Of a DNA stretch of 61,833 nucleotides, positions 25,103 through 32,883 are shown one piece after another; positions within the stretch are counted from its first letter, which is position 1; each line of letters begins with the position of its first letter. This stretch comes from Mycolicibacterium cosmeticum (lineage in GTDB: Bacteria; Actinomycetota; Actinomycetes; Mycobacteriales; Mycobacteriaceae). The notes under the pieces are model-generated. The model searched no databases. It worked only from the letters and a program-made list of their open reading frames with translations, and had not been told where the DNA came from. A program made the position numbers and the translations under genes. The stretch lies in the NCBI GenBank assembly GCA_016197365.1, contig JACPVS010000015.1:1-61833 (forward strand), in the 5' to 3' direction.

Positions 25103-26322
25103 TCGACCTGCCAGTGCTTGATGCCGTTGAGCCAGCCCGAACGCAACCGTTCGGGCTCGGCCAGTGACGTCAGGTCGGGCATCGCGTCGGCGATGGCGTT
25201 GAACATCAGGTCGATCGTCATCCGGGCCAGGTTGGCGCCGATGCAGAAGTGGGCGCCGTTGCCGCCGAACCCCACGTGCGGGTTGGGGTCGCGCAGGACG
25301 TTGAAGCTGTACGGATCGTCGAAGACGTCCTCGTCGAAGTTGGCTGAGCGGTAGAACATCACCACCCGCTGGCCCTTCTTGATCGGCACGCCTGCCAGCT
25401 CGGTGTCTTCGAGTGCGGTGCGCTGGAACGACGTGACCGGGGTCGCCCAGCGCACGATCTCGTCGGCGGCGGTGCCGGGCCGGTCGCGCTTGAACAACTC
25501 CCACTGATCGGGGAAATCGGTGAACGCCATCATCCCCTGGGTGATCGAGTTGCGGGTGGTCTCGTTGCCCGCGACGGCGAGCAGGATGACGAAGAATCCG
25601 AACTCATCATCGGAGAGCTTGTGGCCCTCGACGTCGGCCTGCACCAGTTTGGTGACCAGGTCGTCGGTGGGGTTGGCGGATTTCTCGGCTGCCATCTGCA
25701 TGCCGTAGGTGATGAGCTCCACCGAGGCGCTGATGGCGTCGTTGTTCGCGAACTCGGGATCCTGGTCGCCGACCATCTGATTGGACCAGTGGAACAGCTT
25801 CATCCGGTCCTCCTGCGGCACCCCCATCAGGCCCGCGATGGCCTGCAGGGGGAGCTCGCAGGACACCTGCTCGACGAAGTCACCGCGGCCCTCGGCGGCG
25901 GCCGCGGCGACGATCTGGCGGGCCCGCTCGGCGAGGTCGACACGCAGCTGTTCGACGGCCCGCGGCGTGAACGCCCGCGAGACGATCTTGCGCAGATGGG
26001 TGTGGTGCGGCGCGTCCATGTTGAGCAGCACGAACTTGCCTGAATCGATCTGGGCCTGCACGGTGCCGTCCGCGTAGCGCGGCAGCGCGGTCTTCTCCAG
26101 GCTGGAGAAGACGTCGCTGCGTCGCGAGACCTCCTTGACGTCCTTGTGTTTGGTCACCACCCAGAAACCGCCGTCACCGAACCCGCCCTTGTCGAGCGGT
26201 TGTTCGTTCCACCAGATCGGTGCCACCTTCCGCATCTGGGCGAGTTCGTCCACCGGCAGGCGCTCGGCGTAGATGTCGGGATCGGTGAAATCAAATCCAG
26301 CGGGCAGGTTCGGGCTCGGCAT
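25072..26322 (-). CDS. cyp125: Cytochrome P450 of the CYP125 family (steroid C26/C27 monooxygenase-like)
   Basis: A 416-residue P450 whose sequence closely follows CYP125A1 from the N-terminal PSPNLPPGFDFTDP-type segment to SGWLNGIKHWQVDY near the C-terminus. The oxygen-activation motif AGNETTRN and the heme-binding FGGNGAHFCIG with C360 are intact. CYP125 enzymes oxidise the cholesterol side chain terminus to a carboxylic acid. ATG 26322 has GGGAG seven nt upstream. It is not inside a sterol gene cluster here, so it is likely a paralogue; no KstR box is visible upstream. The end overlaps the hydrolase gene by 31 bp. Confidence 0.93.
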   Translation of the reverse strand: MPSPNLPAGFDFTDPDIYAERLPVDELAQMRKVAPIWWNEQPLDKGGFGDGGFWVVTKHKDVKEVSRRSDVFSSLEKTALPRYADGTVQAQIDSGKFVLLNMDAPHHTHLRKIVSRAFTPRAVEQLRVDLAERARQIVAAAAAEGRGDFVEQVSCELPLQAIAGLMGVPQEDRMKLFHWSNQMVGDQDPEFANNDAISASVELITYGMQMAAEKSANPTDDLVTKLVQADVEGHKLSDDEFGFFVILLAVAGNETTRNSITQGMMAFTDFPDQWELFKRDRPGTAADEIVRWATPVTSFQRTALEDTELAGVPIKKGQRVVMFYRSANFDEDVFDDPYSFNVLRDPNPHVGFGGNGAHFCIGANLARMTIDLMFNAIADAMPDLTSLAEPERLRSGWLNGIKHWQVDYSGSSRAAV

Positions 26323-26544
26323 CGATGCACTCCCATGGCGACGGTGTGAAATGGTCCCCCTGTTCGCATTGCACACCACGCAACGGCCCGGTGTCTCGGA
26401 CTCCGGGAAGGTGGCACCCCCTGACAGAACCGGATTCTCAGCTCAATCCCCTCCGCCCCAGACGGCACAGGTGTAACAATTTCGGTGCCCGCAGAGAACT
26501 ACCCATAGATCAGTCACGTCATGGCAGTGGGGAAGGGGGCATCG

Positions 26545-26955
26545 ATGGCGATCGATGTCAGAACGCAGATACTGACCGCACTCACCGGAGCGGTTGCCGC
26601 CCTCATGCTGGCCGCGCCCGCCGCAGCCGACCCCGATGCGCCCGCCCCTGAGGTGCCCGCGTCGGACACCGCGCCGGCACCGGCCGACGGTGTGCCGCAC
26701 CTGGCCAGTCCCGACGCGCTGCCGCCGGGCTCGACGATGGATCCGAGCGTGATGGCCGGCGCCGAGTCCCCACGCGTCAGCTATCTCAAGGATCTATGGC
26801 GCGCCGTGCAGAGCCAGGAGATCAGCGGCAAGGAAGCCCTCGTGCTCGGCATCGCGCAACGCGGCATGGACACCCCGAACCCGGTGCAGGCGGCCGGCCC
26901 GAACACGCCTCACACGCCCGGCGACGCGGCACCGGCAGATCCCGCTACGCCCTGA
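26545..26955 (+). CDS. Small secreted Pro/Ala-rich protein
   Basis: The 136-residue product has a signal peptide (about 8-28, ending AAA before DPDAPAPE). The mature N-terminus is Pro/Ala-rich and the middle (SPRVSYLKDLWRAVQSQEISGKEALVLGIAQRGM) is a likely helix region. Function unknown. ATG 26545 follows GGAAGGGGG. A TAACAAT sequence near 26475 may be the -10 element. The end overlaps the convergent oxidoreductase by 11 bp. Confidence 0.7.
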   Translation: MAIDVRTQILTALTGAVAALMLAAPAAADPDAPAPEVPASDTAPAPADGVPHLASPDALPPGSTMDPSVMAGAESPRVSYLKDLWRAVQSQEISGKEALVLGIAQRGMDTPNPVQAAGPNTPHTPGDAAPADPATP

Positions 26956-29191
26956 TCGGTTCCACAGGGGCAATCCGCGCGGGTACGTGTTTGTGCCACG
27001 GCGTGCCGGCGTAGGCATCGCGCCAGTCGGTCGACGTCAGCGCATTCGGCGCCACACCCGGGACCACCGCAGCACCGTCGGCCCCGACGAAGTCCAGCCC
27101 GTACCCGTTGGGCAGGGACGCATGCCCGGGCAGCATCGCATCGCTGATCTCCACCGACGCTTCCGCGCGACCCGCCGAGGTGGTGATGGTGGCGCGGCCG
27201 CCGTCGAGTAGCCCGAGAGCCTGCGCGTCGTGCACGCTGACCCGCAGCGCCCCGTCGACGTCCCGCTTCCGCCAGCCCGGATCCCGGATGATGTCGTTGG
27301 CGGTGAAGGCGCGGCGTTCGCCGGCAGAGAGCACGATGGGGAATTCGGTACTCGTCAGCTCCGACGGCCGTGCCGCCAACCCCGCCAGATCGTCGAGCAG
27401 CTCCGGGACGGTCAACGCGATCCGGCGGTCGGCGTGACCGATCAGCGCCCAGTCGTCGGCGTACTCGTGTTCGGTGAAGGTCACCCCGGACGGGCTGGAG
27501 AGGATCGCGCTGAACAGGGCGTTGCCGTCCGCGTGCCCGGCGCGGCGCACCGCCTCCGGGTAGGTCAGCGCCGCCTTCTGCGCCAGCCCCCAGAGTCCGG
27601 CGGCGCCGGCCAACCCGTCGGGCAAGGTCGGTCCGAGGGTTTCGTAGAGGACGTAGGGCAGCACCCGGCCCAACCCCGGGTTCGCCCCGACCGCGGCGAA
27701 GAACGCCTGGGTGTAGGCCTCCAGCCCGTCGGCCGCCGCCCGGCGTAGCGGTTCCAGTTCGGCGTCGTCGACAACGCCGAGTGCGCGCACCAGGCGGGCC
27801 CAGATCTCCGGCTCGGGCAGGGTGCCTGCCGCCGGTTCCAGCAGGGGGTGGCGAAGGTGAAAGGTGTTGTGCGGGAACTCCAGATTGAAGAACGTCGCCT
27901 CGGCCTTCTCGAACTGGCTGGCCGCGGGCAACACGTAGTGCGCCAGCCGCGCGGTCTCGGTCATCGCGACGTCGACCACGACCAGCAGCTCCAGCGCGGA
28001 CAACGCCTCGCGCACCGCGGATGAGTCGGCGACCGAATGTGCCGGGTTGCTGCTCTCGACGATCATCGCCCGGAACCGGTCGGGGTGATCGGTGAGGATT
28101 TCCTGGGCCACCACGTTCGACGGCACTAGCCCGGCGATGATCGGCGCTCCGGTGACCGGGGTACGCCCGACCCCGCCGGTGCCGAACAGTGGGGCGAAGT
28201 TCGAATGCAGATGCTGCCCACCGCGTTTGGCGAAGTTCCCGGTGAGGATCCACAGCATCTTGTTGAGGTAGGAGCACAGCGTGCTGTTGGGCGCCTGCTG
28301 GATGCCGAGATCTTCGAACACCGACACACTCGACGCGGCGGCGATCCGTCGGGACGCGGCCCGCAGCAGGTCGGCGTCCACCCCGCAGCGTGCCGTGTAG
28401 TCGTCGACGTCCACCGCGGCGAGCGCCCGGCGCACCGGCTCGGCACCTGTCACGTGTTCGGCCAGAAATGTTTCGTCGCAGAGGTTTTCCTGGACCAGGA
28501 CGGCTGCCATGGCGGCCAGGCACCACGCGTCGGTGCCCGGGCGCACCCGCAGGTGGAAGTCGGCGAGTTTGGCGGTATCGGTGATCACAGGGTCGATCAC
28601 GATCATCGAACGGCCGGGATCCTTCGCGATGTCTTGCAGGACGGTGCGGGCCCGGGGAAAGCTCTGCGACATCCACGGGTTCTTCCCGACGAACACCGAC
28701 ACCTCGGCATGTTCGAACTCACCCCGGGTGTGGCCACCGTAGAGCTGGCTGTCCACCCAGAATTCGCCGGTCTTCTCCTGCGCCAGCGCATTTGAACGGT
28801 AGCGGGCGCCGAGTGCCTTGAGGAAGGCCCCGCTGTAGGCGCCGCCCAGGTGGTTGCCCTGTCCGCCGCCGCCGTAGTAGAAGATCTTGTCCCCACCGAC
28901 GGTGTCCCGGATCCGGGCGAACCCCTCGGCGATCTCGGCTATCGCTGTCTCCCAGTCGATCTCCTCGTACGTACCGTCGCGTCGGCGGCGCATCGGCGAG
29001 GTCAGCCGGGTCCGGTTGTTCTGATAGTGGTCGAGGCGCAGCGCCTTGTTGCACGTGTATCCCTGCGATGCAGGGTGGGATTTGTCGCCGCGGATCTTGG
29101 CCAGCGTGCGGCCTTCCAGTTGCACCATGATGCCGCAATTGCATTCGCAGAGAATGCATGCGCTCGGATGCCATTCGGTGGTCTCGTTCAT
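26945..29191 (-). CDS. Molybdopterin-dependent oxidoreductase with N-terminal 4Fe-4S cluster
   Basis: Cytoplasmic 748-residue member of the bis-MGD (DMSO reductase) family, similar to Rv0197. The cluster ligands are C12, C15, C19 and C47 (CILCECNCG then TCNK). The molybdopterin domains follow (GGGGQGNHLGGAYSG, FVGKNPWMSQSF, VIDPVITDTAKLAD), with a C-terminal molydopterin dinucleotide-binding domain (LSAGERRAFTAND). Physiological substrate and electron partner unknown. The start overlaps the TetR gene by 4 bp (ATGA), an arrangement like Rv0196-Rv0197 in M. tuberculosis. Confidence 0.9.
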   Translation of the reverse strand: MNETTEWHPSACILCECNCGIMVQLEGRTLAKIRGDKSHPASQGYTCNKALRLDHYQNNRTRLTSPMRRRRDGTYEEIDWETAIAEIAEGFARIRDTVGGDKIFYYGGGGQGNHLGGAYSGAFLKALGARYRSNALAQEKTGEFWVDSQLYGGHTRGEFEHAEVSVFVGKNPWMSQSFPRARTVLQDIAKDPGRSMIVIDPVITDTAKLADFHLRVRPGTDAWCLAAMAAVLVQENLCDETFLAEHVTGAEPVRRALAAVDVDDYTARCGVDADLLRAASRRIAAASSVSVFEDLGIQQAPNSTLCSYLNKMLWILTGNFAKRGGQHLHSNFAPLFGTGGVGRTPVTGAPIIAGLVPSNVVAQEILTDHPDRFRAMIVESSNPAHSVADSSAVREALSALELLVVVDVAMTETARLAHYVLPAASQFEKAEATFFNLEFPHNTFHLRHPLLEPAAGTLPEPEIWARLVRALGVVDDAELEPLRRAAADGLEAYTQAFFAAVGANPGLGRVLPYVLYETLGPTLPDGLAGAAGLWGLAQKAALTYPEAVRRAGHADGNALFSAILSSPSGVTFTEHEYADDWALIGHADRRIALTVPELLDDLAGLAARPSELTSTEFPIVLSAGERRAFTANDIIRDPGWRKRDVDGALRVSVHDAQALGLLDGGRATITTSAGRAEASVEISDAMLPGHASLPNGYGLDFVGADGAAVVPGVAPNALTSTDWRDAYAGTPWHKHVPARIAPVEPIRA

Positions 29192-29757
29192 GGTCGGGCC
29201 TTTCGTTCGCCTGAGGCGGCAGCCACGAGGGCGCGTAACTGCCGGTGGACGAGGTCGAGCGCGGTTCCATCGCCGCGGGTGCGGGCCACCAGGACCGCGC
29301 CTTCGATGGAGGTGGTGGCGAGCATCGCGAGTTCGGCCGCGCGGTCGGGGGCGACACCGTCGGAGCGCAACAGGCCCTCGATCAGGCCGATCCACTTGTC
29401 GAACGCGGCGGCGGCGCGGGCGAGGACCTCGGTGTTGTCGGCCTCGACGGCCACGGCCACCACCGGGCAGCCTGCGCGGAACTTGCTGTCGTGCAATTGG
29501 TCTCGAAATCCCTCGACGACGATGTCCAGCGCGTCCACCGCGGTGGGCGCAGCGGAGATCCGGCGCGCGATGTGCTCGGCGGCGAAGTCGACGGCCTCGC
29601 ACAGGAGTTGGGTGCGGCCACCGGGGAAGTGGTGGTAAGCCGAGCCGCGGGGCGCGCCGCTGTGTTCGAGAACGTCGGAGATGGCCGTCGAGTGTGCGCC
29701 CCGTTCGCGGATGAGCAGTGCGGCGGAGACGATCATGCGGTCACGCGGGCTGGCCAT
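29188..29757 (-). CDS. TetR-family regulator (LmrA/YxaF type)
   Basis: A 189-residue regulator with an N-terminal helix-turn-helix (HSTAISDVLEHSGAPRGSAYHHFPGG, about 22-47) and a C-terminal ligand domain. ATG 29757 gives the usual start MASPRDRMIVSA. It is the first gene of a two-gene operon with the molybdopterin oxidoreductase (4-bp overlap). A TATGTA-N8-TACATA repeat at 29781-29800 upstream is a likely autoregulatory operator. Confidence 0.9.
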   Translation of the reverse strand: MASPRDRMIVSAALLIRERGAHSTAISDVLEHSGAPRGSAYHHFPGGRTQLLCEAVDFAAEHIARRISAAPTAVDALDIVVEGFRDQLHDSKFRAGCPVVAVAVEADNTEVLARAAAAFDKWIGLIEGLLRSDGVAPDRAAELAMLATTSIEGAVLVARTRGDGTALDLVHRQLRALVAAASGERKARP

Positions 29758-29780
29758 GATCGAGAATCCTTCCGGACGAT

Positions 29781-29800
29781 TATGTAGAGCATCATACATA
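29781..29800 (-). promoter_or_regulatory. Candidate TetR operator upstream of the oxidoreductase operon
   Basis: TATGTAGAGCATCATACATA contains a perfect 6-bp inverted repeat (TATGTA, TACATA) with an 8-bp spacer, and lies 23 bp upstream of the TetR start codon, where it would block transcription. AT-rich sequence in an otherwise GC-rich region adds to the case. Confidence 0.5.
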
Positions 29801-29826
29801 GCGGGTCGCGTGGGAAGAGCCGTTCG

Positions 29827-29883
29827 CGTTTTCGACGTGAGGGTCGCGATCTAGGCGCCGTCGCGACCCTCACGCAGAAAACG
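29827..29883. terminator. Long imperfect hairpin, possible bidirectional terminator
   Basis: A 14-bp perfect stem (29836-29849 with 29861-29874, around an 11-nt loop) is extended outward by a 2-nt mismatch and seven more pairs (CGTTTTC 29827-29833 with GAAAACG 29877-29883): 21 of 23 positions pair. It lies between the end of the nitronate monooxygenase-like gene and the TetR promoter. Flanking AAAA/TTTT suggests termination in either direction, though U-tracts are short. Confidence 0.5.
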
Positions 29884-29907
29884 ACGGGTGCGACGACCCG
29901 AAACGCA

Positions 29908-29949
29908 CGAATCCCGCCGGTCCGGGAGAACGGAGGCCGGCGGGATTCG
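29908..29949 (-). terminator. Second GC-rich hairpin after the nitronate monooxygenase-like gene
   Basis: A perfect 13-bp inverted repeat (CGAATCCCGCCGG at 29908-29920, complement at 29937-29949) with a 16-nt loop. With the hairpin at 29827-29883 it forms a tandem pair downstream of the minus-strand gene ending at 30037. Confidence 0.5.
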
Positions 29950-29955
29950 CGGGTT

Positions 29956-30036
29956 TCGGCGGGCAGGAGCGAAGCGACCCGGGGATTGTCTCGGCGGGCA
30001 GGAGCGAAGCGACCCGGGGATTGTCTCGGCGGGCAG
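29956..30036. repeat. Tandem 35-bp direct repeat carrying the GAGCGAAGCGAC core
   Basis: Two identical 35-bp units (29956-29990, 29991-30025) are followed by an 11-bp partial unit (30026-30036) that runs up to the stop codon of the nitronate monooxygenase-like gene. Each unit contains GGCAGGAGCGAAGCGACC, the element that also occurs singly at 1484, 8703 and 16354. Confidence 0.85.
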
Positions 30037-31167
30037 CTAGACGGAAGCTGCCTCGTTGATCTCGTTCAGCGTGCTGGTCGCCTCGAGATATTCCTGAACC
30101 CAGCGCTCGATGACGGCGGAGGTCTTCTCCACCTTGGTGAACTGGCCGACCACCTGGCCGATCGGGTTGAACGCGACGTCGACGGTCTCGTTCGGGTACT
30201 TGTGCGTGGCGGCCACGGCCATGCCGGACACCATGTACTGCAGCGGCATGCCGAGCGGCTGCGGGTTCTCCGGGTTTTCCCACGCCTCGGTCCAGTCGTT
30301 GCGCAGCATGCGGGCGGGCTTGCCCGTGAAGGACCGGCTGCGGACGGTGTCGCGGCTGCCGGCCTTGGCGTAGGCGGCGTGCTGCACGGGGGTGTTCTCG
30401 GACTCCTCGACCATCACCCACTGCGAGCCGGTCCACGCCCCCTGCGCGCCGAGGGCGAGGGCCGCGGCGATCTGCTGACCGCTGCCGATCCCGCCGGCGG
30501 CCAGCACCGGGACCGGGGCGACCTCCTTGACGACCTGCGGCCACAGCACGATGGAGCCGACCTCGCCGCTGTGCCCGCCGGCCTCGCCGCCCTGGGCGAT
30601 GATGATGTCCACGCCGGCGTCGGCGTGCTTACGGGCCTGCGACGGCGATCCGCAGAGCGCGGCGACCTTGCGACCCTCGGCGTGAATGTGCTCGATCATG
30701 TCCTTGGGCGGGGTGCCCAGCGCATTGGCGATCAGCGTCATCTTGGGGTGCCGCAGCGCCACCTCGACCTGAGGGGTGGCCGTGGCCTCGGTCCAGCCGA
30801 GCAGCTGCAGCGCGTTGCTGTCACTGTCGTCGGTGGGGACCCCGTGGTCGGCCAGGATCTTTTTGGCGAAGTCAAGATGTTCTTGGGGGACAAGCGAATT
30901 CAGCGTGGTCTTGAGGTCGTCGGCGGACATGTCGGAATCCATGCCCTCGTACTTGTTGGGGATGACGATGTCCACACCGTACGGGTGGTCGCCGATGTGC
31001 TCGTCGATCCAGTTGAGCTCGATCTCGAGCTGTTCGGGGGTGAAGCCGACGGCGCCGAGCACGCCGAACCCGCCGGCCTTGCTGACTGCCACGACGACGT
31101 CGCGGCAGTGGGTAAAGGCGAAGATCGGCAGGTCGATGCCGAGTTGGTCACAGAGGGCGGTACGCAT
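30037..31167 (-). CDS. Nitronate monooxygenase-like FMN oxidoreductase (2-nitropropane dioxygenase family)
   Basis: Cytoplasmic TIM-barrel flavoenzyme of 376 residues. Phosphate/FMN-binding segments GGFGVLGAVGF, AQGGEAGGHSGEVGS and LAAGGIGSGQQIAAAL are typical of the family. Mycobacterial relatives include Rv1894c and the cholesterol-ring enzyme IpdC (Rv3553); I cannot tell the substrate. The start is preceded by AAGGAG. An exact KstR-type operator lies 35 bp upstream, which favours a role in sterol catabolism. Confidence 0.88.
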   Translation of the reverse strand: MRTALCDQLGIDLPIFAFTHCRDVVVAVSKAGGFGVLGAVGFTPEQLEIELNWIDEHIGDHPYGVDIVIPNKYEGMDSDMSADDLKTTLNSLVPQEHLDFAKKILADHGVPTDDSDSNALQLLGWTEATATPQVEVALRHPKMTLIANALGTPPKDMIEHIHAEGRKVAALCGSPSQARKHADAGVDIIIAQGGEAGGHSGEVGSIVLWPQVVKEVAPVPVLAAGGIGSGQQIAAALALGAQGAWTGSQWVMVEESENTPVQHAAYAKAGSRDTVRSRSFTGKPARMLRNDWTEAWENPENPQPLGMPLQYMVSGMAVAATHKYPNETVDVAFNPIGQVVGQFTKVEKTSAVIERWVQEYLEATSTLNEINEAASV

Positions 31168-31201
31168 GCCTTCTCCTTGGGGACGATCGCGAGCGGACGA
31201 C

Positions 31202-31215
31202 TGGAACGTGTTCTA
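31202..31215 (-). promoter_or_regulatory. KstR-type operator upstream of the nitronate monooxygenase-like gene
   Basis: TGGAACGTGTTCTA fits TNNAACNNGTTNNA exactly and its half-sites are near-symmetrical (GGAAC/GTTCT). It lies 35 bp from the start of the minus-strand gene at 31167 and 148 bp from the divergent gene at 31363. The extended context, TTCTAGTTT, is close to strong KstR sites. Confidence 0.7.
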
Positions 31216-31362
31216 GTTTAGGCGACGGCGCGGTACCCACGGCAAGCCCCTGTCCGCCTTTTCTGACGCTTCGGGCCTCGACAGCGCGTGAGAATGGCAT
31301 TACCGTTTTGCGCAAGTCTCATTAACAGTGGTGTTCGGGGGAAGCGGGGGTGACTGTCGGCC

Positions 31363-31992
31363 ATGACGGACTGGCTGTCGGGTTCGCTGGTACTGGTCTC
31401 GGACTACCGGGTACCGGACCCCGCTCAGGTGTGGCCGCTGTTACGACGCCGCGCCGACGTGCTCGCCGACCTCGGCGCCCACCACGTTCTGGTGTACACC
31501 TCGACCACCGATCCCGAGCGCGTTCTGGTCATCCTCGTCATCCACGCCCACGAACCGATCCTGGATCTGTTGCGGTCCCGGGTGTTCTTCGACTGGTTCG
31601 ACGCGGTGGGGGTGCAGGACCTGCCCGCGGTTTTCGCCGGCGAACTGTTCGACCGCATCGACCTCGCAGGCGACCAGCTCGGCGGCCCTCCGCCGGTCAT
31701 CGTGTCGATGGTGACCCCGGTGGCCGACGTCGCCGAGCTGAGCGCACGGGTCCGCGAATCGTCGCCCGCGTTCCGTAACACCGGGGTGCGTCGGTTCTGG
31801 AGTTTCAAGGCCTTCGATGACCCCCATGAGGCGCTGATCCTGCAGCAGGTCGACGATGAGTCCAGTGCACGGCGCTGGCTGCACGACTCCGACGATGCGG
31901 CGGCCTGGCTGACCGAGGCCGGAGTCGGTGCCTATCCGCCGGTGTTCATCGGGACGTTCCAGCACATGATGCAGCCGGGCGCCGCGCGCTGA
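31363..31992 (+). CDS. Conserved hypothetical protein, possible ferredoxin-like barrel
   Basis: The 209-residue product has two similar-looking halves of alternating helices and strands (LGAHHVLVYTSTTDPERVLVILVIH, VRRFWSFKAFDDPHEALILQQVDD), suggesting a duplicated dimeric alpha/beta barrel of the antibiotic-biosynthesis-monooxygenase kind. No catalytic residues recognised. It overlaps the BFD-like ferredoxin gene by one base (TGATG), so the two are translated together and may act together. Confidence 0.68.
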   Translation: MTDWLSGSLVLVSDYRVPDPAQVWPLLRRRADVLADLGAHHVLVYTSTTDPERVLVILVIHAHEPILDLLRSRVFFDWFDAVGVQDLPAVFAGELFDRIDLAGDQLGGPPPVIVSMVTPVADVAELSARVRESSPAFRNTGVRRFWSFKAFDDPHEALILQQVDDESSARRWLHDSDDAAAWLTEAGVGAYPPVFIGTFQHMMQPGAAR

Positions 31993-32192
31993 TGTTCGTC
32001 TGCCTGTGCAACGGGATCACCAGCCATGCGGTGGCCGACGCGGTCGACGCCGGCGCGTGCACCACCAACGAGGTGGCGGTGGCCTGTGGTGCCGGCGCCG
32101 ACTGCGGACGGTGCCGGCGCACGGTGCGGGCCATCATCGATGCGCGTCGCGCCGCAGACGCGCGGCCCAGCGCCGAGTTTCGCCGGCACTGA
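31992..32192 (+). CDS. BFD-like [2Fe-2S] ferredoxin
   Basis: A 66-residue protein with the BFD fold: CLC near the N-terminus and CGRC near residue 38, the C-x-C-x(about 32)-C-x2-C pattern of bacterioferritin-associated ferredoxins. In Pseudomonas such proteins reduce ferric bacterioferritin to release iron. Its partner may be BfrA at 393, or the upstream co-translated protein. The end overlaps the convergent HAD gene by 59 bp. Confidence 0.85.
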   Translation: MFVCLCNGITSHAVADAVDAGACTTNEVAVACGAGADCGRCRRTVRAIIDARRAADARPSAEFRRH

Positions 32193-32883
32193 CCCGCAGC
32201 ACCGGCCAGTCCCGTTCGGCGGCGGCCGCCGCCAGCCCGGGGCGCGGGTTCACCGCCCGAGGATGGCCCACGGCCTCCAGAACCGGCAGATCCTCGGTGC
32301 CGTCGGAGTAGCCGAAGCTCTGCGTCAGGTCGATGTCGTGGGCGGCGCTGAACTGCAGCACCGCTCGCGCCTTGTTCCTGCCCCAGATGATCGGTTTGAC
32401 GATTCGACCCGTCAGCCTGCCGTGCTCATCGGTGTCGAAGTGATTGCACAGCACGTGGGTGATGCCGAGGTGGCGGGCCACCGGTTCGGCGTGCAAGGTC
32501 ATGGCCGACGAACTCATCACGACGGTATGGCCGCACTCCTGATGGGCCGCCACCACCCCGCGCATCACCGGGAACAGCCGGGAGATGGTGCGCCGCTGGA
32601 ACAGATCCTCGCCGAGGTCGTCCAGTTCGGTCAGCTCGTCGCCCGCCAGATACCCCCCGGCGCGCTGCAGCAGCCGCTCGAACTCCATCCGGCCGAGCTT
32701 GTACCGCACCGACGCCTCGATGATCCCCGTCAGTTCACCGAAGCGGGCTTGACCGTGCCGGAAGCGGTGCCCCGCGTGCACCGTGGCGGTGAATCCGCGG
32801 ACCAGGGTGCCGTCCAGGTCGAAGAAGGCGCCCACCGACGGACCGGTGGGAGCGCTGCGGATTTCCTCCAGCGGATCGGGCAC
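32134..32883 (-). CDS. HAD superfamily phosphatase (HAD-IB, SerB-like)
   Basis: Cytoplasmic 249-residue hydrolase. HAD motifs: FFDLDGTLV (motif I, catalytic aspartates), SSSAM (motif II), KPIIWGRNKA (motif III region) and GYSDGTEDLPVLE (motif IV). Similar mycobacterial proteins act as phosphoserine-type or acyl-linked phosphatases; substrate unknown. The GTG start shares a base with the stop of the DapB-like gene (TAGTG), so they are co-translated and probably under the same KstR-type box. Confidence 0.88.
   Translation of the reverse strand: MPDPLEEIRSAPTGPSVGAFFDLDGTLVRGFTATVHAGHRFRHGQARFGELTGIIEASVRYKLGRMEFERLLQRAGGYLAGDELTELDDLGEDLFQRRTISRLFPVMRGVVAAHQECGHTVVMSSSAMTLHAEPVARHLGITHVLCNHFDTDEHGRLTGRIVKPIIWGRNKARAVLQFSAAHDIDLTQSFGYSDGTEDLPVLEAVGHPRAVNPRPGLAAAAAERDWPVLRVSAGETRRWAARLRRDAHR

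Noticed and set aside
26910..28676. A 588-codon Arg/Gly-rich frame parallel to the molybdopterin oxidoreductase
   Set aside because: Wrong frame of the conserved gene; no family features.
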